DNA of 64,000 nt from Pseudomonas leptonychotis (GTDB lineage Bacteria > Pseudomonadota > Gammaproteobacteria > Pseudomonadales > Pseudomonadaceae): NCBI RefSeq assembly GCF_004920405.1, contig NZ_RFLV01000001.1, positions 1,922,001 through 1,986,000 of the forward strand, written 5' to 3'. Made by a program: the position numbers and the translations under genes. Positions 57,238 through 64,000 of the stretch are shown here, in pieces. A model generated the notes under the pieces. It worked only from the letters and a program-made list of their open reading frames with translations. It had not been told where the DNA came from and ran no database searches. How positions within the stretch are numbered: position 1 is the first letter of the stretch; every line of letters starts with the position of its first letter.

Positions 57238-57734
57238 ATAGCCAGCCCGTGACCTGTCGTGCGTCGACAGGCTGCACTGTCCCAATAAGCGATCATATAG
57301 AGTTATTGATTGCGCTTAGTAAGATCCCGCCGGGATTCACTGCGCTGCTACAGGTTTGGCGGAAAGGGGCTATGCCAATGCCCCGCCATACTTGGTCACC
57401 CCTTATTAGTCAGGCCAACGTGCAAAATTCCAGGGCGAAGTCAGTCGCGCCAGGCCCAAGGAATACAGTTACATCTACATGGAGTTGAATGCCTATGAGG
57501 TGAATCTGGACGTGCTATCCCTAGTTTTCAGGATACGCGGGCGAATGGCTCGCAAAGTAGCCAGGTGATGACAATCAAGACACTCATCAGAAAGCATCTC
57601 AAATGCAGCCAGGCGTCTGGCGCGACTACAAGGTGAATGATCTGTTGTTTCATTCATCAAGCGGCCACTGCTCCGTAACGCCAAGCGGTATGTTCGGTCC
57701 CAAATAAATCACGACGCTTAGGTGTTTCGATTCT
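57238..57734. other. Intergenic region without recognised gene
   Basis: I see no gene with a plausible family match in either direction. Several short open frames exist but have low-quality starts and no recognisable domain. Part may be decayed mobile-element DNA. A CCTGTCG / CGACAGG hairpin is at about 57250-57270. Confidence 0.5.
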
Positions 57735-57845
57735 CTTGATGCCGCTACGTCGGCGCTATCAAGTGACCGGATCGGCTGATCCAACGGTAAAAATAATCTA
57801 GCCTTAGTCCAGCCACAAAAAGCCCAGCCTAGTGCTGGGCTTTTT
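57735..57845 (+). ncRNA. Candidate small RNA ending in an intrinsic terminator
   Basis: Three hairpins in a row with no reading frame: CTTGATGCCG...CGGCGCTATCAAG (57735-57763), GGATC-GGCT-GATCC (57769-57782) and AAAAAGCCCAGC-CTAGT-GCTGGGCTTTTT (57817-57845). The last is a textbook terminator with no annotated gene feeding it from the left. The 5' end is not determined, and a promoter was not identified. It might instead be the 3' end of a decayed gene transcript. Confidence 0.35.
57817..57845 (+). terminator. Rho-independent terminator
   Basis: Perfect 12-bp inverted repeat AAAAAGCCCAGC / GCTGGGCTTTTT with a 5-nt loop. T-run on the right, A-run on the left, so it can work in both directions. 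Confidence 0.8.
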
Positions 57846-57985
57846 GGTTATGGCGTTTTCAATTTCCATGCTCATCCCTATGCATGACTGATGCACAGCA
57901 GGCCTAAAACTTCGCCATCAGCAATTCTTTAATGGGTCTGTCTACGTAGGGGCTACGTTAAGTGGGAGCAGAAAAGTCAGAAACG

Positions 57986-58010
57986 AAAAAGGCCCACCTT
58001 TCGGTGAGCC
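57986..58010 (-). terminator. Terminator of the disrupted tRNA-Thr
   Basis: On the leftward strand GGCTCACC-GAAA-GGTGGGCC is followed by TTTTT. One G-T pair in the stem. It stands 16 bp after the CCA end of the tRNA fragment and fits as the original terminator of that tRNA gene. Confidence 0.72.
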
Positions 58011-58026
58011 TTTCCGTTGTTTCGTG

Positions 58027-58071
58027 TGGTGCCGGCACCAAGAGTCGAACTCGGGACCTACTGATTACAAG
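58027..58071 (-). other. Attachment site: 3' fragment of tRNA-Thr(TGT) at the left border of an integrated element
   Basis: Read leftward, the 45 bp start CTTGTAATCAGTAGGT (anticodon loop with TGT and the 3' side of the anticodon stem), then variable loop, T arm with GAGTTCGACTC and acceptor end TGCCGGCACCA. The 5' side of the anticodon stem and everything before it are missing: the sequence upstream is unrelated. This is what a chromosome has after integration into a tRNA gene; the complete tRNA-Thr should lie at the other end of the element, beyond the window. Confidence 0.82.
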
Positions 58072-58111
58072 AAAGCCATTTTCTAGCGTTAATTCAGGCG
58101 CTTAGGTGTGG

Positions 58112-58176
58112 GCTTGTTACGCAAGAGGTGCGCTTGCGGCCGGATTCCATGGGGTTTCCGGCTCGCTTGTTACGCA
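58112..58176. repeat. Two 12-bp direct repeats beside the integrase (possible arm sites)
   Basis: GCTTGTTACGCA occurs at 58112-58123 and 58165-58176, 53 bp apart, between the att fragment and the integrase stop. Direct repeats near att are typical arm-type integrase binding sites. Confidence 0.5.
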
Positions 58177-58189
58177 GGTTTGAGGGGGA

Positions 58190-59332
58190 TTAGAGGGCGG
58201 AGGGGGCTACTGTCGGGACGCTGAGGTCGTAGATGTCGAGCATGGATTCGTCGCGGTGGCCGCTGGCTTGCTGTTTGTCTGCCCTGGTGCCGGGTGTATC
58301 GGTGATGCCGCGCCGCTTGAGGTCGTGCAGGCCGAAGCGCTGCTCGGTGGTGATGGCACCGGCTTCGATGGCGTTGCGCATGAAACGGTTCCAGGCGGTG
58401 TCCAGCCCTGACTTGCCAAGCGCGCCGCCGTGCTCGGCGGTGATGATGTAGCGCTGCTCGGGGTTGGTCGGTACCGCCGTGCCACGGGCTGCCCATATTT
58501 GCGCACGGCGGGCCTTGGCGGCTTCCCAGGTTGCGCGCAGGCGCGGTGTCCAGCTGACCAGGTTGTCGCGGCTGCCCTTGCGCCGGTTGGTCAGCACGCC
58601 ATCTGCCAGCTCGTTGGCATCGGTGAGCGTGACGACCTCTATGCCGCGCAAGCGGCAAAGGTAGGCCAGTTCCATCACATAGCTGAGGTGTGGCGGCACC
58701 GCACCCAGTTGGCCGCGCTTGAGTTTGCCCAGCTCGCGGGCGCGCTCAATCAGAACCAGCATCACAGCATGGGATGGCAGTCGCCGCTGTTTGCGTTCGG
58801 TGGGTGCCTCGATGCCCAGGGCCGGGTTGCTGTCCAGGTAGCCACGGTTGCGGCCCCACTGCATCACCAAACGTAGGTAGCGCAGCGCGTGGGCAGCTTT
58901 TGAGGGCGTGCCTTCGTCCGCTATGCGGTCAATAAGCCGTTGGATCAGCGCCGGGGTGAACTTGCGCACGCCCAGTTCACCCAAGGGCAGCTTGATCTTG
59001 GTGGGAATGTTTACCAATACATCACGCGACCAGGTGTAGTCGGCCTGTGTTTTCGGCTTGAGCCGCTTGAACCTGGCACTGTCGTGGTACTGCTGGCACA
59101 GGTAGTTGAGGCTTTCGCGGTCGACGCCGTTGCGCAGCTCCATAATCTTGTGCAGATCGGCCAGGGTGGCCGTGCTGGTGGCGATGTTCTGCCGGCGTTG
59201 TTTGCCGGCCTCGTCGCGGTGCAGGGTGTACCAAGCGCCCTTACCGCGATGATCAAAGAAAACGGCCGCTGGGATAGCGGCCTGGTCGATATGCTTGGGG
59301 ATGAGCGGGTTGTGCTTGCGGGTTCGCCTCAT
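58190..59332 (-). CDS. int: Tyrosine-type phage integrase
   Basis: 380 residues. N-terminal DNA-binding region (about 20-170) and catalytic domain with R229 (CRLRGIEVV), K252 region (RKGSRDN), H336-D-L-K-R340 (GLHDLKRRGITDT), H359 in ASGHRDE and nucleophile Y368 in MLDIYD. Recombines attP with the tRNA-Thr site at 58.03 kb, to which its 3' end points. ATGA overlap with the DUF4224 gene. Base use resembles the backbone, so transfer is inferred from gene type and site rather than composition. Confidence 0.93.
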   Translation of the reverse strand: MRRTRKHNPLIPKHIDQAAIPAAVFFDHRGKGAWYTLHRDEAGKQRRQNIATSTATLADLHKIMELRNGVDRESLNYLCQQYHDSARFKRLKPKTQADYTWSRDVLVNIPTKIKLPLGELGVRKFTPALIQRLIDRIADEGTPSKAAHALRYLRLVMQWGRNRGYLDSNPALGIEAPTERKQRRLPSHAVMLVLIERARELGKLKRGQLGAVPPHLSYVMELAYLCRLRGIEVVTLTDANELADGVLTNRRKGSRDNLVSWTPRLRATWEAAKARRAQIWAARGTAVPTNPEQRYIITAEHGGALGKSGLDTAWNRFMRNAIEAGAITTEQRFGLHDLKRRGITDTPGTRADKQQASGHRDESMLDIYDLSVPTVAPSAL

Positions 59333-59541
59333 AGAATCTCGACGCCGTACTGCTCCTGGTGTGCTGCCTTCAAACCGCCAGCCTGGTTGACCAACTCCAC
59401 CGTAGTCCAGGGGCCAGTGCGACCCCTGAATAGGCGGATGCCCTGATCGTGTAGGGTTCGCTCCACGTCTGCCCGCCGGGCGTAGCCGGTGATGCGCTTT
59501 AGGTCATCAAAGGTCAGCACGCCGATGGTATTCCCGTTCAT
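59329..59541 (-). CDS. DUF4224 domain protein, possible excisionase/integrase partner
   Basis: 70 residues: MNGNTIGVLTFDDLKRITGYARRADVERTLHDQGIRLFRGRTGPWTTVELVN. The pattern LTxxxLxxITGY..R.....L...GI is that of DUF4224, short helix-turn-helix-like proteins coded directly upstream of tyrosine integrases. A directionality role is likely from context only. Its stop overlaps the integrase start by 4 bp. Confidence 0.82.
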   Translation of the reverse strand: MNGNTIGVLTFDDLKRITGYARRADVERTLHDQGIRLFRGRTGPWTTVELVNQAGGLKAAHQEQYGVEIL

Positions 59542-59583
59542 GGCAGAGCCTCCAGTTTAGCGCTGGAGACCGGAAGCCAAAGA

Positions 59584-59609
59584 CGAGAAACACCACCCGG
59601 TGCTTCTCG
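59584..59609 (-). terminator. Hairpin at the end of the 172-residue gene
   Basis: On the leftward strand GAGAAGCACC / GGTGTTTCTC pair with one mismatch around a 4-nt loop, followed by GTCTTTGG. A possible weak terminator before the DUF4224-int pair. Confidence 0.45.
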
Positions 59610-59616
59610 CGTTCGT

Positions 59617-60135
59617 TCAGGCATTGGCTACCTCATCGCTGGTAGCCAATAGGCTGCGGATTGTCGCCTGGGCTTTGCCGCGTGCAACGATGGCCTGATG
59701 GTTCAGTTGCACCGACTCTTTGGCGGGAATGGCAACGGCTAGTTCGAGCAGCTCGCGGGGCACCGAAAACATCACCGGTGTTTCCAAGAATGTGCCGCCG
59801 TCGTAAGGGTCGACCATAACGCGCTCTGTTTGCCAGTGAACAGGGGCTGACTCTAGGCAATCGCAGGCGTCTATCGGCATTGCGCAGGCGCTGCAATAGT
59901 TGGGTGCCAGCGTTCCTGGATGCGTGAAGCGTGACACGCCGTATGCCAGCCCCTCGTAGGATTCCTCCTTGAGCATTCCAGGTGCCAGCCCGAGCTTTTT
60001 GATTAGCGCTTCAGCTGCATGGTTTGGGCCGGCGGTGCAGCTGGCGGAGGGCTTATGGTCGCTGGACTTGGCGATATAGGTGCCGGTGCTTTGTCGCACA
60101 TAGATGGTGATGGTTTGGCTGTTATCCGCGTGCAT
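59617..60135 (-). CDS. Element-encoded hypothetical protein with cysteine cluster
   Basis: 172 residues from the ATG at 60135 (MHADNSQTITIYVRQSTG). The N-terminal part is a short beta region (YIAKSSDHKPSASCTAG), the centre has CSACAMPIDACDCLE, a possible zinc knuckle. I do not recognise a family. A 235-residue reading is open further upstream but overlaps the neighbouring 68-residue gene almost fully and lacks a good start. Overlaps that gene by 14 bp. Confidence 0.7.
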   Translation of the reverse strand: MHADNSQTITIYVRQSTGTYIAKSSDHKPSASCTAGPNHAAEALIKKLGLAPGMLKEESYEGLAYGVSRFTHPGTLAPNYCSACAMPIDACDCLESAPVHWQTERVMVDPYDGGTFLETPVMFSVPRELLELAVAIPAKESVQLNHQAIVARGKAQATIRSLLATSDEVANA

Positions 60136-60328
60136 AGCGTGGCCCCTTGGCTTGTTTGGCAGCTGTTTTCTCGGCCTGCAAAGCCGACCACTCGGCGTTT
60201 TTGCGTTGCTGGCGGATGCTGCTGCACTTGGCATGCTTGCGGGTAGAGCGGGCTTTGCCGCAGATATCGCAGATGCTGGGCAGGTCGAGGCGCTGGCCAG
60301 CCAGTGGTGGGCGGGTTCGTTCAATCAT
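60122..60328 (-). CDS. Element-encoded small zinc-finger-like protein
   Basis: 68 residues, basic: MIERTRPPLAGQRLDLPSICDICGKARSTRKHAKCSSIRQQRKNAEW. The CDICG...H..C arrangement suggests a small metal-binding nucleic-acid protein of the type common in phage early regions. Its start overlaps the stop of the 178-residue gene by 8 bp. A GTG 9 bases earlier is an alternative start. Confidence 0.7.
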   Translation of the reverse strand: MIERTRPPLAGQRLDLPSICDICGKARSTRKHAKCSSIRQQRKNAEWSALQAEKTAAKQAKGPRYARG

Positions 60329-60857
60329 GGCGGCCACCCATCGGCGCGAGCGGCCCTAGCCATTCAAAGTCCTCGCTGAGCTGGTGGATGGTGAAACCAA
60401 ACTTTTGCTCGGAGGTGATGCCGTGCAAGTTGCAACACAGCGCACCTGAAAATTCCTTAACCTGCACCAGGGCATCAGCCTGCAGAAGGTTGCCGCGCAC
60501 CCAGTACGCGCCAGGCGCCGCTGGCTTGTCGTGCGTCCATCCATCTACTGATACCCGCTCAGGGTTTGGCTCGCCTGCATCCCAGCCCAGGTCGCGCCGG
60601 CGGCGCATGAGGTTCATTGCATAGGCAGCGCCATGGGTTAGGTGTTCGGGTTGGCTGCAGTTGCCGTCGGCCATGTCAGCGACGAATTCTTCCAGTGCAT
60701 CCATTGCCGCCAGTTCGTGGCCACGGCTCCAGGCGACTACCTCGCCGCCATCTACCTCTTTCGGGACGTTCTGGCCCTTTGCACCTCGGATGACAATGGT
60801 GTCGTAGCGGGGTGTGGTAGCCTTCTCGCTGCTGACTTCGGGGGTTTGTGCTTGCAT
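60321..60857 (-). CDS. Element-encoded hypothetical protein
   Basis: 178 residues, soluble, mixed composition; contains VDGWTHDKPAAPGAYWVRGNLLQADALVQV near the C-terminus, reminiscent of short phage proteins that hold a WxxxxP..G.YW motif seen in prophage metabolic-type proteins. No family assigned. The start is certain: it lies in the shared 26-bp leader (AAGGAG, spacing 6, ATGCAA). Confidence 0.72.
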   Translation of the reverse strand: MQAQTPEVSSEKATTPRYDTIVIRGAKGQNVPKEVDGGEVVAWSRGHELAAMDALEEFVADMADGNCSQPEHLTHGAAYAMNLMRRRRDLGWDAGEPNPERVSVDGWTHDKPAAPGAYWVRGNLLQADALVQVKEFSGALCCNLHGITSEQKFGFTIHQLSEDFEWLGPLAPMGGRHD

Positions 60858-60911
60858 GGTGCTTCTCCTTGGGGTTGGTTCGGCCCTGGTGGGTTGCCGC
60901 CCACCGGGGCC
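60852..60911 (-). promoter_or_regulatory. Leader module 1: hairpin plus 26-bp shared start region
   Basis: The 26-bp sequence 60852-60877 (leftward strand CAACCCCAAGGAG...ATGCAA) is identical to those at 61570 and 61748. Just upstream is a 12-bp inverted repeat (60882-60893 / 60900-60911, one mismatch) whose top includes GGCAAC. Both the Shine-Dalgarno and start codon are inside the repeat. Confidence 0.72.
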
Positions 60912-60935
60912 ATCTTTTTTCCGGCTTGGCCGGTG

Positions 60936-61292
60936 TCAGTTCTGGCGTGATGCCCAGTCTTTTTTCAGTTGTTCCCAGATGGCGTGGCCGCCCTCGATGT
61001 ACTCATGCACCTCCTGCTCGGGCCTGCGATCCATGCGCAGCACCGTCATGCAGTCATTCCACAGCGATGTGTCGAGCCCGCGCAGCCTGGTCAGCGGGAA
61101 GGGGTAGGCGTTGCCGTTGTACAGGCTGAGCAGGAAGCGGCCGACGGTGAGGCTCTGGCCGCTGTCGCGTTGGGCCACCGGGATCAGCCGGTGCAGGGCA
61201 TCAATGCCGGCCTCGCGGATGTATGGGCGCTCGGCTTCTTCTACCGCCAAGCGGTTGAGGTCGTCCTGGATGCGTTCGCGTGAGGTTTGCAT
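60936..61292 (-). CDS. Element-encoded DUF7673-like protein
   Basis: 118 residues: helical N-terminus TSRERIQDDLNRLAVEEAERPYIREAGIDALHRLIPVAQRDSGQSLTVGRFLLSLYNG, then PFPLTRLRGLDTSLWNDCMTVLRMD, matching small phage proteins annotated with a DUF7673-type core. The second ATG is chosen because GAGG stands 9 bases ahead. A CCGGC-TTG-GCCGG hairpin overlaps its stop codon. Function unknown. Confidence 0.72.
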   Translation of the reverse strand: MQTSRERIQDDLNRLAVEEAERPYIREAGIDALHRLIPVAQRDSGQSLTVGRFLLSLYNGNAYPFPLTRLRGLDTSLWNDCMTVLRMDRRPEQEVHEYIEGGHAIWEQLKKDWASRQN

Positions 61293-61302
61293 GGTCATGA
61301 CC

Positions 61303-61575
61303 TCAAAACCCAACTACCGCGTGGATTACAAGGTCTGCCGGAAGGCGCTCGGTTAGATCCTGTAGACGCATGACCTGTAGCTCGGTGCATTCGTCGATGC
61401 AGATAACGAATACGCCCTGTTTGGCGTATTCGCGCACCTTCAGCTCTAGGCCAGTGGTGGTGCAGTGGACGCCGCGCAGAATCTTTTGGCCGGGCTTACA
61501 GGTCACTTTGTGGATCTGCAGCAAGCGGGTGGATTTGCCAGTACCTGGTGCGCCGCGATCAATGTTCAGTTGCAT
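61303..61575 (-). CDS. Element-encoded mini P-loop ATPase-like protein
   Basis: 90 residues. Walker A GAPGTGKST at 8-16 and a Walker-B-like hydrophobic strand plus acid VFVICIDECTE at about 55-65; a Thr/Gln-rich middle. Only about a third the size of a normal P-loop domain, so it may be an inhibitor, a degenerate fragment or a very small NTPase. Start codon ATGCAA inside the shared leader. It lies between the DUF7673-like and 42-residue genes. Confidence 0.72.
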   Translation of the reverse strand: MQLNIDRGAPGTGKSTRLLQIHKVTCKPGQKILRGVHCTTTGLELKVREYAKQGVFVICIDECTELQVMRLQDLTERLPADLVIHAVVGF

Positions 61576-61618
61576 GGTGCTTCTCCTTGGGGTTGCCCAG
61601 GCGTTGCCGCGCCTGGGC
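61570..61618 (-). promoter_or_regulatory. Leader module 2: hairpin plus 26-bp shared start region
   Basis: 26-bp repeat at 61570-61595 and adjacent stem GCCCAGGCG / CGCCTGGGC (61595-61603 and 61610-61618) with loop holding TTGCCG. Same plan as modules 1 and 3; the stem sequence differs while the loop and the ribosome-binding part are kept. Confidence 0.72.
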
Positions 61619-61624
61619 GGTGGG

Positions 61625-61753
61625 TTATTTGCCGAGCAGGGCCAGCAGGTCGGGGGTGAGATAGCCGGCGGTGATCATCAGCGCCAGGGCCAAGCCGCTG
61701 GCGGCTAGGCTGGTGAAGGTTTCGCGGGCGGTGGGTTGGTGGTCGGTTTGCAT
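61625..61753 (-). CDS. Element-encoded 42-residue membrane peptide
   Basis: 42 residues (MQTDHQPTARETFTSLAASGLALALMITAGYLTPDLLALLGK): a polar N-terminus of about 14 residues, one membrane helix (15-39) and a Lys end. Start is fixed by the shared leader. Located directly downstream of the large replication protein. Its role is unknown; superinfection or replication-membrane functions are conceivable. Confidence 0.68.
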   Translation of the reverse strand: MQTDHQPTARETFTSLAASGLALALMITAGYLTPDLLALLGK

Positions 61754-61796
61754 GGTGCTTCTCCTTGGGGTTGTTACCGGCGTTGCCGCGCCGGGT
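61748..61796 (-). promoter_or_regulatory. Leader module 3: hairpin plus 26-bp shared start region
   Basis: 26-bp repeat at 61748-61773 followed (upstream) by ACCGGCG / CGCCGGGT arms around TTGC. It lies in the 49-bp gap after the large replication gene. Confidence 0.7.
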
Positions 61797-61802
61797 TGGT
61801 TG

Positions 61803-64000
61803 TCACACCTGCTGGAAAAACCAGCAGCGGACGGTTTTCGGTTTGTTGAATGCGTCGGTTTGCCGGGCTGAGTTGACCGGTTTGTTGGACTCCAGAAACT
61901 TGGGGGCCTTGCTGGTTTTAAGCAGGCGCTTGAGCTCGCTGAGCGCGGGTACCTGCTGGCGTTTGTTGGCGGCCATTTCCACGAACTCGTTGAGGTTCAC
62001 GGCGATATAGCCCTGCTTGCGCGAGTGGTTGAGTGCGCCGTCGTCGCTCATGCCGTTGAGGAATTCGTAGAGGTCCCAGAATTCGCAAACGGTTGGGTGG
62101 TCAGCGTTGATGGCCTGCTGGCGTTCCTCGGCCATGCGGCCGATTTCTTCATGCACCAGGGCGGCACGTTCGGTACCGAGCGGCACCACCATGGCCAGGG
62201 CATCCACCAGGCTGCGGAGCTGGGCGTGGTTTTTGGCGATACGCACGGTGCGAATGCCGGGGCGGGCGAGCAGCTCCTGCTCATAGCCTGATGTGCGCTC
62301 ATCGAGCAGCTTGACGATCACCGGCTCCAGCTGCAGCGCCTTGATCATAAAGCCACTGAGCTGCTCAACCGGCATACGCTCCAGCTGCTCGGCGATCAGC
62401 TTGGTTTCTGGCGTTTGGTGCTCGCGCGTCAGGTGCACATGGCCAAGGCGTTGCAGGATCGGCTCGGAAGCGTTTACTGCGTTGTTTTGGGCAATCAGCA
62501 GCGCACCACGGAACGGTGGTTCGCGGGTGTCGTTGCCGTTGTTCTTCACGCCGGTACTGCGCACGCTGCGGCCGTTGTAGGCGGTTTTCAGCTCGTCCCA
62601 GTCAAAGTGCTTAATCGGCGCGCCTTCCTTCTGCTCGCGCTCGGACTCGATCAACACCACCGGCAGGTTGCCCACCTGGGCGAAGTTACGCGCGCGGCTG
62701 GCGGCTGTGGCCTTGGAGGGGTCGAAGCCTTCGTATTCAGTACGGCCGGTAAGTTTCCAGAGCAGCTCCACCAGCGTGGTTTTGCCGGAGCCGGCCTCGC
62801 CGATCAGCTCCAGGAACAAGTACGATTTATGCAGCTGGCGGATCTGTTCAGCATTCAGCGCGCCCAGCCACCACGTCAGCACCACCGCACCGCGCACACC
62901 AAAGCAGCGCCAGAACAGATCGAACCAGCCCTCGTTGTAGGCGCTGAGGTTGGGGTTGATGTGCAGCACCGGGCTCATGCTTTGCGACTTAACGCTCAGC
63001 TTGCCGACATCGAAGAAGTCTTCTTCGTTGCGCTTGTAAACCTTGCCGCCGGCGATGGCGATATCGTTGAACACATAGGCACCGTGCTCGCGGCTGTAGC
63101 CGATCCAGTCAATGGTGTTAACGGTTTTCAGCTTGTCGAGCTGCAGGCCCAGCATGCGCTCCAGCTGCTGCGGCGAGCCGGTGAACATGGCACCGTTGCA
63201 CACGTTCAACAGGCGCTTCTTGAACTCCGGTGCAGACGAGATTTGCGCCGAGGTGAAGGTGCTCTTGATGGTGCCTGCATCGGGGCGCTCAACGCGGAAG
63301 TAATACCAAGCCTCGTCGGTCTGGTCGTTGCGCATGTAATACAAGGCGTCGAAGTAGCAGTTGGCGATGCGCACCACCGAGCCGGCCTGGCGCAGGGCCT
63401 TGTCGCGGCGCTGTTTGTCGCTGAGCAGTGAGGCCTCGCCGCTTTCGTCGTTATCCAGCTCGCGCGTGGCGCGGTCGTACTTCTCCAGATCCAACTTGAA
63501 CCAATACAGGCGCGAGCGAAAAGCAAAGTGGAATTCCTTGTGCTCGTCCCACTCGTACATCAGCAGGCCCTTTTCCTCTGCCGATTCAGCCAGCAGCAGG
63601 GCGCCCTGATGGCGGGCTTCGCCCAAGTCCTGCGCGATGCGCTCAGCACGTTCGTCGTCGCCTTCGATAAATGCCCAGCGCTGGTGCAGGTCATTCCAGT
63701 CGGTTTTCTTGCCTCCGCGCTGTGGGATGACGGCCGCCTCGCACTTAAAGCCCAGGGCGCGGGCCTCTTTTGCCCAGCGGCGCATATTGGCTTTGGCCAC
63801 CGGCTCGTTATCCAGGGCCCATACCAAACGAGGCAACTGCTTATCTGCCGCGCGGCGCTGCTGTGCCAGAGCCTTGAGTGACTCCAGGGGGAATGGCGCG
63901 CTCGACATCATCGACACGGCAGGCGTGTCGTTATGCAGCAGGGCAATGGCGTCGAAGATGCCCTCGACGATGTGCAGCTCGCTCACTTCCAGCAGGTTGA
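61803..64000 (-). CDS. Toprim / P-loop primase-helicase of the integrated element (5' end missing)
   Basis: At least 732 residues are visible; the N-terminus is beyond the window edge, and the frame stays open to 64000. Toprim segment: EVSELHIVEGIFDAIALL and RLVWALDNEPVAKANM, then KKTDWNDLHQRW. Central P-loop FLELIGEAGSGKTTLVELLWKLTGR with downstream VVLIESEREQ and APFRGALLIAQNNAVNASEP, similar to DUF927/SF3-type phage helicases. It probably primes and unwinds DNA for element replication. The upstream N-terminal zinc finger, if any, cannot be seen. Confidence 0.88.
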   Translation of the reverse strand, partial: NLLEVSELHIVEGIFDAIALLHNDTPAVSMMSSAPFPLESLKALAQQRRAADKQLPRLVWALDNEPVAKANMRRWAKEARALGFKCEAAVIPQRGGKKTDWNDLHQRWAFIEGDDERAERIAQDLGEARHQGALLLAESAEEKGLLMYEWDEHKEFHFAFRSRLYWFKLDLEKYDRATRELDNDESGEASLLSDKQRRDKALRQAGSVVRIANCYFDALYYMRNDQTDEAWYYFRVERPDAGTIKSTFTSAQISSAPEFKKRLLNVCNGAMFTGSPQQLERMLGLQLDKLKTVNTIDWIGYSREHGAYVFNDIAIAGGKVYKRNEEDFFDVGKLSVKSQSMSPVLHINPNLSAYNEGWFDLFWRCFGVRGAVVLTWWLGALNAEQIRQLHKSYLFLELIGEAGSGKTTLVELLWKLTGRTEYEGFDPSKATAASRARNFAQVGNLPVVLIESEREQKEGAPIKHFDWDELKTAYNGRSVRSTGVKNNGNDTREPPFRGALLIAQNNAVNASEPILQRLGHVHLTREHQTPETKLIAEQLERMPVEQLSGFMIKALQLEPVIVKLLDERTSGYEQELLARPGIRTVRIAKNHAQLRSLVDALAMVVPLGTERAALVHEEIGRMAEERQQAINADHPTVCEFWDLYEFLNGMSDDGALNHSRKQGYIAVNLNEFVEMAANKRQQVPALSELKRLLKTSKAPKFLESNKPVNSARQTDAFNKPKTVRCWFFQQV

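Noticed and set aside
57249..57684. Short frames on both strands in the intergenic stretch before the att site
   Set aside because: No domain or start-site support; cannot be separated from chance frames.
58027..58071. Complete tRNA-Thr gene
   Set aside because: Only the anticodon-loop-to-CCA part is present; sequence on the 5' side does not pair with the anticodon stem.

Overview
This window is a piece of a Pseudomonas-type gammaproteobacterial chromosome. The gene order xerC-DUF484-dapF-lysA-lppL / cyaY-rnk-cyaA, then argH-algZ-algR-hemC-hemD-hemX-hemY-algQ-FKBP-algP, is the classic Pseudomonas backbone around the alginate regulators. A second block (acyl-CoA genes, FdhF/FdhD, LysM protein, yrfG, nudE, cysQ, fabY) also keeps the order known from P. 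aeruginosa. REP-type palindromes of the Pseudomonas kind are present. The species cannot be fixed from the sequence. It is not plain P. aeruginosa, because an AraC-type gene lies between lppL and cyaY, hemD is fused to hemX, gcvP does not follow gcvH, and no dsbH lies between hemY and algQ.

Layout. 1-9.6 kb: cell-wall and lysine synthesis (dapF, lysA), the XerC recombinase (cut by the window edge), frataxin CyaY, Rnk and class I adenylate cyclase. 9.6-24.98 kb: an acetyltransferase, argH, the AlgZ/AlgR two-component pair, the haem operon hemC-hemDX-hemY with overlapping start/stop codons, a DUF3833 lipoprotein, the anti-sigma factor AlgQ, a periplasmic FKBP, histone-like AlgP, an ABC-F ATPase, a small MscS channel and a TerC protein. 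25-28 kb: a membrane GGDEF/EAL protein overlapping a secreted cupredoxin. 28-34 kb: a LysR gene divergent from a fatty-acid/alcohol oxidation operon. 34-38.8 kb: a glycine-zipper protein, a molybdopterin oxidoreductase with its FdhD partner, and a LysR gene. 39-45.7 kb: Kbp-like LysM protein, YrfG, NudE, CysQ, FabY and an acyl-CoA ligase. 45.8-51 kb: ferric-iron ABC transporter (binding protein and permease, no ATPase) and gcvT-gcvH. 50.6-57.2 kb: NfeD/stomatin pair, a PilB/GspE-like ATPase, rpiA, ilvA and a membrane protein.

From about 58.03 kb to the right edge the window enters an integrated element. Its left border is a 45-bp 3' fragment of a tRNA-Thr(TGT), followed by the original tRNA terminator. 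Next come a tyrosine integrase, a DUF4224 protein, several small genes and a large Toprim/helicase replication protein cut by the window end. All these genes read leftward. Three of them share an identical 26-bp start region preceded by a hairpin with a common loop, which is the most unusual organisation in the window.

Mobile and repeat content in the backbone: one 335-bp MITE-like element with perfect terminal inverted repeats and TA ends, two copies of another palindromic element that each begin exactly at the stop codon of the preceding gene, and three REP doublets (REPINs). A terminator with no annotated upstream gene, preceded by two hairpins, marks a possible small RNA at 57.74-57.85 kb. 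No CRISPR array, rRNA gene or complete tRNA gene was found.
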